From: CADCUY01 sp964242735 | Lineage (GTDB): Bacteria; Actinomycetota; Actinomycetes; Actinomycetales; Quadrisphaeraceae | Assembly: GCA_964242735.1 (NCBI GenBank) | Contig: CAXTAK010000003.1 | Span: 1 to 64,000 of the forward strand | Length of the DNA stretch: 64,000 bases | Reading direction: 5' to 3' | Part shown: one piece after another, positions 34,326 through 41,331 of the stretch | Position numbering within the stretch: the stretch's first letter is position 1 | Layout: each line of letters starts with the position of its first letter | Made by a program: the position numbers and the translations under genes | The notes under the pieces: generated by a model | The model's input: the letters and a program-made list of their open reading frames with translations, nothing else | What the model was told of the DNA's origin: nothing | Databases searched by the model: none

Positions 34326-35510
34326 TCAGCTGGTGGTGCACCCCCCGGTGCCTACCGGCTGCGACGCCGCCTCCGCCGCCTGCAGCACCGGCGCCGCCTC
34401 GTCGAGGGTCAGGGCGTACCCGGTGCCCGGGTCGTCGAGGGAGCGCGCGAAGACCACCCCGACCACGCTGCCCGCGCCGTCGAGCAGCGGGCCGCCGGAG
34501 TTGCCCGGCTCGACGGTGGTGGCGAGGGAGTACACCTCGCGGACGACCTCGCCCTGGGCGTAGATGTCCTGCCCGCGGGCGGTGAGGACCTCGCGCACCC
34601 GGGCCGGCACGGCGGTGTACGGCCCGTCGAGGGGGAAACCGGCGACCACGGCGTCCGCGGAGGTCCCGAGCTCGCGCCCCAGGCCCAGCGGCGCCGCCGC
34701 CAGGCCGGGCACCGCGAGGACGGCGAGGTCGCGAGCTGCATCGAAGACCACGACCGTGCCGGGCAGCAGCTCCCCCTCGCCGGTGACCTGCACCCGAGGG
34801 GCGTCCACGCCGGCCACGACGTGCGCGTTGGTGACCACCCGCTGCGGGGCGATCACGAAGCCGGTGCCCTCGCGGCCGCGGTCGCAGGCCGGCGCTGCGC
34901 CGGTCACCTTCACGACACCCCCCGCGGCGGCTCCCGCGGCGGGTCCGACGACGGCTGCGTCCGGCGGTGGCACCGGGGCGATCGGTTCCGCGGCGACCCC
35001 GGAGAACACGCGGGGGAAGTCCTGGGCGAGCACCACCCGCCGGAAGGAGGCGAACAGCCCCGACGCCTGGGGGGGCACCACCTGGTCGACCACCCGGACC
35101 ACCTCGGAGCTGGCGACCGCGCGGGAGAGCGCGGGCAGCGGGCCCCCGCGCACCGCACCGGCGACGAACCACAGCACCAGGCCCACCACGACCACCGCGG
35201 CGAGCGCACCGAGCAGCGAGTCGAGCAGGCGGGCGCTGCGCCAGCTCACCACGTCGCGCAGGCGACGCCCGAGCAGGCCCCCGAGCACCTGCGCCAGCCA
35301 CGCCATCGCCAGCACCCCCGCGACCACCGCCGCGGTGCGCCGCCACCCCGGCGCCCAGGAGCTGACCAGGTCGGGCAGCAGGGACATCCCGGCGGCGGCC
35401 CCGAGCAGGAAGGAGACCACCGACAGCGCCCCCACCACCAGTCCCTGGCGGAACCCCGAGACGGCGTAGCCGAGCAGCACCACGAGGAGGACGACGTCGA
35501 GGACGCTCAC
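34326..35510 (-). CDS. marP: MarP-like membrane serine protease (CvpA domain plus trypsin-like domain)
   Basis: 394 residues. Four N-terminal transmembrane helices form a CvpA-like domain. A periplasmic chymotrypsin-like protease follows, with triad His230 (TNAHVV), Asp261 (ARDLAVL) and Ser338 (GNSGGP). These positions are close to those of M. tuberculosis MarP (Rv3671c), an acid-resistance protease. A cysteine in PACDRG and one in the last residues (GGCTTS) could form the redox-sensitive disulfide known for MarP. The GTG start overlaps the NUDIX stop by four bases. The order ephE-marP-nudix-nth is as in mycobacteria. Confidence 0.93.
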   Translation of the reverse strand: MSVLDVVLLVVLLGYAVSGFRQGLVVGALSVVSFLLGAAAGMSLLPDLVSSWAPGWRRTAAVVAGVLAMAWLAQVLGGLLGRRLRDVVSWRSARLLDSLLGALAAVVVVGLVLWFVAGAVRGGPLPALSRAVASSEVVRVVDQVVPPQASGLFASFRRVVLAQDFPRVFSGVAAEPIAPVPPPDAAVVGPAAGAAAGGVVKVTGAAPACDRGREGTGFVIAPQRVVTNAHVVAGVDAPRVQVTGEGELLPGTVVVFDAARDLAVLAVPGLAAAPLGLGRELGTSADAVVAGFPLDGPYTAVPARVREVLTARGQDIYAQGEVVREVYSLATTVEPGNSGGPLLDGAGSVVGVVFARSLDDPGTGYALTLDEAAPVLQAAEAASQPVGTGGCTTS

Positions 35511-36262
35511 CCCGGCCCGCTCGCGCCGGCGAAGCGCCGTGGCAGGTCGACCACGCGGTCGCGCTGCCACGGCCGCTCCATCCCCGCCAGGCGCAGCACC
35601 GCGTCGAGGACCAGCGCGGTGAAGCCCCAGACGAGCAGGTCGCCGACCACGAAGCCCGGGCCGGTCCACCGGGGAGCAGCGGGGGCGCGCGACGGGGCAC
35701 CGCTGGTGAGCGGCGCGCCGACGCGCACCCGGTGCTCGGGGTCGGCCAGGACCACCAGCGGTACCCGGTGCACCGCGGCGATCTCCCGCGGGTCGCCGGG
35801 AGCCAGCGGGGTGGGGACCGGCTGCCAGGCCAGCACCGGGACGACGAGGTACCCCGAGACGGGCACCGCCAGCTCGGGCAGCTCACCGAGGACGACGACG
35901 GCGCCGTCGTCCAGCCCCGTCTCCTCGTCGGCCTCGCGCAGCGCCGCCGCGGCCGCCGAGGCGTCGGTGGCGTCCACTCCCCCGCCGGGCAGGGCGACCT
36001 GGCCGGCGTGGGCCCCGGGCCCCGCCGCGCGCTCGACGAGGACGACGTCCACACCGCTGCCCCCGCTCCCGCCCGAGACCCCGGCGACCCCACCCCCGGT
36101 GCCAGGGGAGAGGAGGACGAGGACCGCGGCCGGCCGCGGGGGCCCTGCGCGGCGCAGGGCCCTCGCGAGGACCGGCGCGCCGAAGACCTCCTCCGCGCGC
36201 AGGCCCGGCAGGGCGGCGAGCAGCCGCTCCACCGGGGGCGGCAGGACGCCCCCGCCGGTCAC
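35507..36262 (-). CDS. NUDIX hydrolase, CoA-pyrophosphatase (NudL/UPF0035) type
   Basis: 251 residues. The Nudix region reads GGGVDATDASAAAAALREAD followed by EETGL, preceded by HAGQVALPGG, which together match the NudL/UPF0035 pattern. The enzyme would cleave CoA and derivatives to 3',5'-ADP and phosphopantetheine. The first acidic residue of the canonical box is replaced by Ala/Asp, as is common in this subgroup. Both ends overlap neighbours by GTGA (nth before, marP after), so the three are one coupled operon. Confidence 0.88.
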   Translation of the reverse strand: MTGGGVLPPPVERLLAALPGLRAEEVFGAPVLARALRRAGPPRPAAVLVLLSPGTGGGVAGVSGGSGGSGVDVVLVERAAGPGAHAGQVALPGGGVDATDASAAAAALREADEETGLDDGAVVVLGELPELAVPVSGYLVVPVLAWQPVPTPLAPGDPREIAAVHRVPLVVLADPEHRVRVGAPLTSGAPSRAPAAPRWTGPGFVVGDLLVWGFTALVLDAVLRLAGMERPWQRDRVVDLPRRFAGASGPG

Positions 36263-36963
36263 GGGACGGGACCCTTGACCAACGCGGCGGCAGTGGCGGG
36301 GTCCACCTCGCCGACGCCGTAGCTGGGGCAGTCGCGCGCCAGGGGGCACGCCCCGCACGCCGGGCGCCGGGCGGAGCAGGTGCGCCGCCCGTGGAAGATC
36401 ACCCGGTGGCTCAGCGGCGTCCAGTCGCGCCGCGGGAAGATGGCGGCCAGGTCCTCCTCGACCCTGACGGGGTCCTCGTGGGTGGTCCACCCGAAGCGGC
36501 GCGAGAGGCGGCCGACGTGGGTGTCCACGGTGATCCCCGGCAGCCCGAAGGCGTCGCCGCGCACGACGTTGGCGGTCTTGCGACCCACCCCGGGAAGGGT
36601 CACCAGGGCCTCCAGGCGGCGGGGCACCTCACCGCGGTGCCGCTCGAGCAGCTGCACCGACAGGCCCTGCACCGCGGCGGCCTTCGCCCGGTAGAACCCG
36701 ACCGGGCGGAGGAGCTGCTCGAGCTGGGCGCGGTCGAGCCGGGCCAGCTCTGCGGGGGTGGGGGCGAGGCGGAACAGCGCGGGGGTGACGGAGTTGACGC
36801 GGACGTCGGTGGTCTGGGCGGAGAGCACCGTGGCGACCAGGAGCTGGAACGGGGTGTCGAAGTCGAGCTCGCAGCGCGCCTCGGGGTAGCGCAGCGCCAG
36901 CGCCCGGTGCATGCGGCGGGCACGGCGCACCAGCGCCAGCCCCGGCGCGCCCGACGCTGTCAC
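36259..36963 (-). CDS. nth: endonuclease III
   Basis: A 234-residue base-excision-repair glycosylase/AP lyase for oxidised pyrimidines. The helix-hairpin-helix LPGVGRKTANVV contains catalytic Lys129; Asp147 sits in VDTHVG. The C-terminal iron-sulfur cluster motif is C-x6-C-x2-C-x5-C (CSARRPACGACPLARDC). All key residues of E. coli Nth are present. GTG 36963. First gene of the nth-nudix-marP operon. Confidence 0.97.
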   Translation of the reverse strand: MTASGAPGLALVRRARRMHRALALRYPEARCELDFDTPFQLLVATVLSAQTTDVRVNSVTPALFRLAPTPAELARLDRAQLEQLLRPVGFYRAKAAAVQGLSVQLLERHRGEVPRRLEALVTLPGVGRKTANVVRGDAFGLPGITVDTHVGRLSRRFGWTTHEDPVRVEEDLAAIFPRRDWTPLSHRVIFHGRRTCSARRPACGACPLARDCPSYGVGEVDPATAAALVKGPVP

Positions 36964-36999
36964 GGCGTCACCCTACGGGCGGGGTCACCGCGGTCCGGG

Positions 37000-37677
37000 T
37001 CACTGCGAGCGGCGTCGCAGGCGGTCGATGTCGAGCAGCACCACGGCACGCGCCTCCAGGCGCAGCCACCCGCGGGCGGCGAAGTCGGCGAGCGCCTTGT
37101 TCACCGTCTCCCGCGAGGCACCCACCAGCTGCGCCAGCTCCTCCTGCGTGAGGTCGTGCGGCACGCGCAGGCCCCGCTCCGACGGGCGCCCGAAGCGCTG
37201 GGCCAGGTCGAGCAGGGTCTTGGCGACCCGGCCGGAGACGTCGGTGAAGACGAGGTCGGCGATCACCGAGTTCGTGCGCCTCAGCCGACGGGCGAGGGCC
37301 TGCAGCAGGTGTGCGGCGACGTGGGGGCGGTCGGCCATCCACAGGCGCAGGTCGTCGTGGTCGAGCATCGCCAGGGTGGTGGGCGAGACGGCCGTCGCCG
37401 AGGAGGTGCGCGGGCCCGGGTCGAACCAGGACAGCTCACCGAACATCTCCCCCGGGCCCAGGACGGCGAGGAGGTTCTCGCGCCCGTCGCTGGCCCCGCG
37501 CCCGAGCTTGACCTTGCCCGTGTCGATGACGAAGAGCCGGTGGTCGAGATCTCCTTCGCGGAAGAGCAGCTCACCCCGCGCCAGGGACAGCTCGGTGATC
37601 ATCCCCAGCAGCGCAGACGCGGCGTCCTCGTCCAGACCGACGAACAGCGGCGCCTGCCGCACGATGCGCTCATCCAC
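37000..37677 (-). CDS. crp: Crp/Fnr-family global regulator
   Basis: 225 residues, the length of the actinobacterial Crp (Rv3676 type). The cyclic-nucleotide-binding domain has GELLFREGD and GEMFGELSWFDPGPRTSSAT (phosphate-binding cassette with the R-T/S pair). The C-terminal helix-turn-helix is LTQEELAQLVGASRETVNKA. It would bind TGTGA-type palindromes, one candidate being at 23845. GTG 37677 is preferred over GTG 37698 because AGGA lies eight bases upstream and the length then fits the family. Single gene upstream of nth. Confidence 0.93.
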   Translation of the reverse strand: MDERIVRQAPLFVGLDEDAASALLGMITELSLARGELLFREGDLDHRLFVIDTGKVKLGRGASDGRENLLAVLGPGEMFGELSWFDPGPRTSSATAVSPTTLAMLDHDDLRLWMADRPHVAAHLLQALARRLRRTNSVIADLVFTDVSGRVAKTLLDLAQRFGRPSERGLRVPHDLTQEELAQLVGASRETVNKALADFAARGWLRLEARAVVLLDIDRLRRRSQ

Positions 37678-37741
37678 GGGGGTGATCCTCGCCCACACGG
37701 ACAGCAGGGGACGACCAGAACCACCCGCACGGGCCGACCGG

Positions 37742-38242
37742 TCAGCGCACCGCCACGACGAGGTCGATCTCCACCGGGGAGCCCAGCGGCAGGGCAGCGA
37801 CCCCGACGGCGCTGCGGGCGTGGCGACCGGCGTCCCCGAGCACGTCGACCAGCAGCGCGCTCGCCCCGTCGACGACCGCGGGCTGACCGGTGAACCCGGG
37901 GGCGCTGGCGACGTAGCCGACGAGCTTGACCACCCGGGCGACCCGCTCGAGGGCCTCCGCGCCCCCGCCCAGCTCAGCGGCCAGCACCGCGAGGGCGTTG
38001 AGCGCCGCAGCGCGTGCGAGGTCGCGAGCGAGCTCGGGGGGCACCTGCCCGGCGCCGCCGGCGCCGCCGACCACCCCCGTGACCGCCAGCGCGCCCCCGA
38101 CGAGGGGCAGCTGCCCGGAGGTGAAGACGAGCGACCCCGCCGTGACGGCGGGCACGTAAGCGGCCACCGGCGCCGGAGCGGGCGGGAGCTCGAGGCCCAG
38201 CTCGGCCAGGCGCCGGGCGGGTGCGCCCGGCGACCCGCTCAC
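37742..38242 (-). CDS. RidA family protein
   Basis: 166 residues with the RidA fold: PAPAPVAAYVPAVTAGSLVF TSGQLP at the start of the domain and LLVDVLGDAGRHARSAVGVA near the end. RidA proteins remove reactive enamine/imine intermediates made by PLP enzymes. The usual catalytic Arg position is present in GRHARSAVG. Actinobacterial homologues (Rv3678c type) sit at this site next to crp. GTG 38242 overlaps the small DUF4177 gene (GTGA). Confidence 0.9.
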   Translation of the reverse strand: MSGSPGAPARRLAELGLELPPAPAPVAAYVPAVTAGSLVFTSGQLPLVGGALAVTGVVGGAGGAGQVPPELARDLARAAALNALAVLAAELGGGAEALERVARVVKLVGYVASAPGFTGQPAVVDGASALLVDVLGDAGRHARSAVGVAALPLGSPVEIDLVVAVR

Positions 38243-38394
38243 GCCCGGGGGCGCTTGAGGTAGGCGACCAGTCCGTTGCCCCCGGGACCGGGGACGACCT
38301 GGACCAGCTCCCAGCCCTCCTCGCCGAAGTTGTCGAGGATCGCCTTGGTGCTGTGGACGATCAGGGGCGCCGTCAGGTACTCCCACTGGGTCAT
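38239..38394 (-). CDS. DUF4177 small protein
   Basis: A 51-residue protein: it starts MTQWEYLTAPLIVH, contains NFGEEGWELVQVVPGP and ends LKRPRA. The WEY...GEEGWELV pattern is the DUF4177 signature. A similar small gene precedes the RidA gene in mycobacteria and Streptomyces. Function unknown. ATG 38394; it overlaps ridA by four bases and is divergent from the ATPase pair, with 80 bases between. Confidence 0.9.
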   Translation of the reverse strand: MTQWEYLTAPLIVHSTKAILDNFGEEGWELVQVVPGPGGNGLVAYLKRPRA

Positions 38395-38474
38395 CGCCCG
38401 ACCCTAGCGGCGGCGGTGGGGGCGCCCCGGCTCCGGCAGCGGCGGGGGTGCTGGCGCGCGCATAGGGTCGGGCC

Positions 38475-39536
38475 GTGCCCGAGGAGCCCACCCGCCGCGC
38501 ACCGCATCAGCGCCGGTCCACCACGGGCACCGGCGGCGGGGACGGTGCAGCAGCGGGGACGACGGGCGCGCTCGCCGGGGTGCGGCTGCACGTGGTGACC
38601 GGCAAGGGCGGCACGGGCAAGACCACCGTCGCCACCGCCCTGGCGCTGGGCCTGGCCGAGCAGGGCGCCCGGGTGCTGCTGTGCGAGGTCGAGGGCCGGC
38701 AGGGCGTGGCGCGACTCCTCGAGGTCGAGGAGCTGCCGCCCCGCGAGACCGAGGTCGCGGAGGGGGTCGGCGGGGGCTCGGTGGTGGCGCTGGCGGTCGA
38801 ACCCCGCAGCGCCCTGCTGCTGTACCTGGAGACCTTCTACAAGCTCGGTCGGGCCGGGACGGCGCTGGAGAAGGTGGGGGCGGTGGACTTCATCACCGCC
38901 GTCGCCCCGGGCCTGCGCGACATCCTGCTCGTCGGGATGGTCTACGAGGCGGCCCGCCGCCGCACCGGAGACGACCGCGACGAGCAGGGCTGGGCCTACG
39001 ACGCGGTGGTGCTCGACGCCCCACCCACCGGGCGGATCGGCAAGTTCCTCGGCATCGGCGACGAGCTGGCCGTCCTCGCCGGGGGCGGGCCCATCGCCGA
39101 CCAGGCCGCGTCGGTGGCGGCGCTGCTGCGCTCCCCGGCGACGGCGGTGCACCTGGTGACCCTGCTCGAGGACCTCCCGGTGCGCGAGAGCGCCGAGGCG
39201 GTCGCGGAGCTGCGAGGCGCCGGACTGCCGCTGGGGGTGGTGGTGGCCAACCGGGTGCTGCCCGCACCGGGTGGACCGCCGCCCGACCCGGCCCGGGTCG
39301 CCGCGGTCCTGGCGGCGGTGGGGGTCGACGGCGCTCTCGCAGGGGCCCTGCTCGAGCAGGGCGCGGCAAGGGCGCAGACCGCGGGCGAGCAGGCGGCGCG
39401 CCGCGCGGTGGTGGGGCGGCTGGGCCTGCCGGTGCTCGAACTGCCCCAGGTGCACGGCGGGGTCGACCTGGGGCGGCTGTACGCCCTCGCGGACCAGCTC
39501 GTCGCCGGTCTCGTCCGCGCGCGCGAGCCGGCATGA
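38475..39536 (+). CDS. ArsA/Get3-like anion-transporting ATPase, first subunit
   Basis: 353 residues. The deviant Walker A is TGKGGTGKTT; switch II is DAPPTGRIGKFL. The protein is the partner of the next gene, as Rv3679 is of Rv3680, which form a Get3-like heterodimer in mycobacteria. Despite the family name there is no arsenic link: the CxxC and ArsA cysteines are absent. A low-complexity leader of about 35 residues precedes the P-loop; GTG 38475. Confidence 0.9.
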   Translation: MPEEPTRRAPHQRRSTTGTGGGDGAAAGTTGALAGVRLHVVTGKGGTGKTTVATALALGLAEQGARVLLCEVEGRQGVARLLEVEELPPRETEVAEGVGGGSVVALAVEPRSALLLYLETFYKLGRAGTALEKVGAVDFITAVAPGLRDILLVGMVYEAARRRTGDDRDEQGWAYDAVVLDAPPTGRIGKFLGIGDELAVLAGGGPIADQAASVAALLRSPATAVHLVTLLEDLPVRESAEAVAELRGAGLPLGVVVANRVLPAPGGPPPDPARVAAVLAAVGVDGALAGALLEQGAARAQTAGEQAARRAVVGRLGLPVLELPQVHGGVDLGRLYALADQLVAGLVRAREPA

Positions 39537-40705
39537 GCCCCGTGCCGGGCTGGGACCTCGACGCCCTGCTGGACGACGCCGCGACGCGCACGCTGCTGTG
39601 CTGCGGCTCCGGCGGGGTCGGCAAGACCACCACCGCCGCCGCGCTGGCGGTGCGCGCGGCCGAGCGGGGCCGGCACGTGGTGGTGCTGACCGTCGACCCC
39701 TCCCGGCGCCTCGCGCAGGCCCTCGGCCTGGACGCCGACGACGCCACCGAGCCGCGTGAGGTGCCCGGGGTCGACACCACCGCCGGGGGCTCCCTGCGCG
39801 CTGCGGTGCTCGACGCGCGCGCCACCCTCGACGCCATGGTCGATGCCGCACTGCCCCCGCGGCAGGCCGCTGAGCTGCGCGCCAACCCCGTCTACACCTC
39901 GGTGGCGGGCTCCTTCTCGGGCACGCAGGAGTACATGGCCATGGAGCGCCTCGGCCAGCTGCACCGGGCGGGCGAGGCCGCGGGGGGCGCGGCGGGTGGG
40001 TGGGACCTCGTCGTCGTCGACACCCCGCCGAGCCGCTCGGCGCTGGACTTCATCGACGCCCCGGCCCGGCTCGGCCGCTTCCTCGACGGGCGCCTGGTCA
40101 CCTTCCTGCGGCGCCCGGCGTCCCCCCGGCAGGGGCTCGGCGGGCTGCCCGGCGCGGTGGCCGGTCGCCTGACCGGTGGTCTCGCGGCGGTGATGGACCG
40201 GGTGCTCGGCGCCCGGCTGCTGCGCGACGTCCAGGCCCTCGTGCAGGGCCTCGACGTGGTCTTCGGGGGGTTCCAGGAGCGGGCCAGGGTCACCAGCGCG
40301 GCCCTGGCGGCGCCCGGCAGCGCCTTCGTGCTGGTCACCGCCGCCGAGCCCGACGCCCTGGCCGAGTCCCGCTTCCTGCTCGACCGGCTGGCCCGGGACT
40401 CCCTGCCCACCGCCGCCCTGGTCGTCGGGCGCGCCACGGTGGTGCCGCCGGCGCTGGCCGGGCTGGACGCCGCCGACGCCGACCGGGCCGCCGACGCGGC
40501 GGACGCGGCGGGCGAGGGCGAGGTGGCCGCACTCCTGCGCCTGCACGCCCAGGTGGCGCGCACCTCGGCGAGCGAGCGGGCACGGGTGGCGGCGCTGCTC
40601 GAGCAGCGGCCCGCCGTGGCGGTGGCGCTCGCGCCGGCGCGGCCCGGCGACGTCCACGACGTCGCGACGCTCCGAGCGGTGGGGGCGGACCTGGCCCGGC
40701 GCTGA
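39533..40705 (+). CDS. ArsA/Get3-like anion-transporting ATPase, second subunit
   Basis: 390 residues. P-loop CGSGGVGKTTTAAALAVRA, VLTVDPSRRLAQALGL (switch I region) and VVDTPPSRSALDFIDAP (switch II). The ATG overlaps the stop of the first subunit (ATGA), so the two are made in equal amounts, as expected of a heterodimer. Mycobacterial homologues lie directly upstream of whiB4, as here. A helical insertion (about residues 150-250) corresponds to the client-binding region of Get3. Confidence 0.9.
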   Translation: MSPVPGWDLDALLDDAATRTLLCCGSGGVGKTTTAAALAVRAAERGRHVVVLTVDPSRRLAQALGLDADDATEPREVPGVDTTAGGSLRAAVLDARATLDAMVDAALPPRQAAELRANPVYTSVAGSFSGTQEYMAMERLGQLHRAGEAAGGAAGGWDLVVVDTPPSRSALDFIDAPARLGRFLDGRLVTFLRRPASPRQGLGGLPGAVAGRLTGGLAAVMDRVLGARLLRDVQALVQGLDVVFGGFQERARVTSAALAAPGSAFVLVTAAEPDALAESRFLLDRLARDSLPTAALVVGRATVVPPALAGLDAADADRAADAADAAGEGEVAALLRLHAQVARTSASERARVAALLEQRPAVAVALAPARPGDVHDVATLRAVGADLARR

Positions 40706-40733
40706 GGTGGGCACGCCGGTCCAGGGGCCCACC
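40706..40733. terminator. hairpin between convergent genes
   Basis: GGTGGGC at 40706-40712 pairs with GCCCACC at 40727-40733 across a 14-base loop. It starts right behind the ATPase stop codon and ends a few bases before the whiB stop, so it could serve both convergent genes. There is no T-tract. Confidence 0.6.
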
Positions 40734-40736
40734 GCC

Positions 40737-41057
40737 TCAGGCGCTCGCGGCCTCGTCCTCCTGAGCCCCCAGGGACCGCTCGTGCTCGTCGCGGGCGGTC
40801 TCGAGCAGGCGGCGCCACGAGCGCACGGACGGGCGGCGCTTGAGGATCGCGCGCCTCTCCCGCTCGGTCATCCCGCCCCAGACACCGAACTCCACCTGGT
40901 TGTCCAGCGCGTCGGCGAGGCACTCGGTGCGCACCGGGCACGCCGTGCAGATCACCTTGGCGCGGTTCTGCTCGGCGCCCTGCACGAAGAGCTCGTCGGG
41001 GTCCACCTCCTGGCACTTCGCGTGGGCGGACCAGGTGGTCGTCTCGAGCTTGAGCAT
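40737..41057 (-). CDS. WhiB-family iron-sulfur regulator (WhiB4/WblA type)
   Basis: 106 residues. Cluster cysteines are Cys15, Cys37, Cys40 and Cys46 (CTACPVRTEC) and the turn GVWGGMTERERR follows, then a basic C-terminal region (LKRRPSVRSWRRLLE). The location beside the ATPase pair and ponA matches whiB4 in mycobacteria and wblA in Streptomyces, regulators of redox and development. Upstream sequence contains three direct repeats (41124-41161) that could be regulator sites. ATG 41057. Confidence 0.94.
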   Translation of the reverse strand: MLKLETTTWSAHAKCQEVDPDELFVQGAEQNRAKVICTACPVRTECLADALDNQVEFGVWGGMTERERRAILKRRPSVRSWRRLLETARDEHERSLGAQEDEAASA

Positions 41058-41123
41058 CCGGGGGCCTTTCGAGAGGGGGCAGCGGAGGGGGAGCGCTGTC
41101 GTCGCGCCGCAGGACGGCGCCGA

Positions 41124-41161
41124 GTGCGGTCGGTCGGGTGCGGTCGTGCCGCGTGCGGTCG
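41124..41161. promoter_or_regulatory. three direct repeats upstream of whiB
   Basis: GTGCGGTCG occurs at 41124, 41138 and 41153, with starts 14 and 15 bases apart, in the 274-base interval between whiB (minus) and ponA (plus). Regular spacing in a regulatory interval suggests binding sites for a protein. There is no gene in the interval. Confidence 0.45.
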
Positions 41162-41263
41162 TGAGGCAGCAGTCAGCAGTTCGCGAGGTGAGTGCGACAG
41201 CACGAGGATCACGGCGGGGTCGTCCGCAGGCCCATGGCTCGGACGGGTCATCTTCGGAGAGTC

Positions 41264-41277
41264 AGTGACTAGTTACT
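41264..41277. promoter_or_regulatory. imperfect palindrome upstream of ponA
   Basis: AGTGACTAGTTACT is a 14-base palindrome apart from one pair, centred on ACTAGT. It stands out as AT-rich in this DNA and lies 55 bases before the ponA start. It could be an operator or overlap a promoter. Confidence 0.4.
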
Positions 41278-41331
41278 CAGGGTCAGCATGGCACTACGTG
41301 GAGTGTTTCGCGCGCCACGTACGATCGGCCC

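Noticed and set aside
38475..40705. Arsenite-pumping ArsA ATPases linked to the arsenic island
   Set aside because: They lack the arsenite-binding cysteines, lie 15 kb away, and match the Get3-like pair beside whiB4 in mycobacteria.
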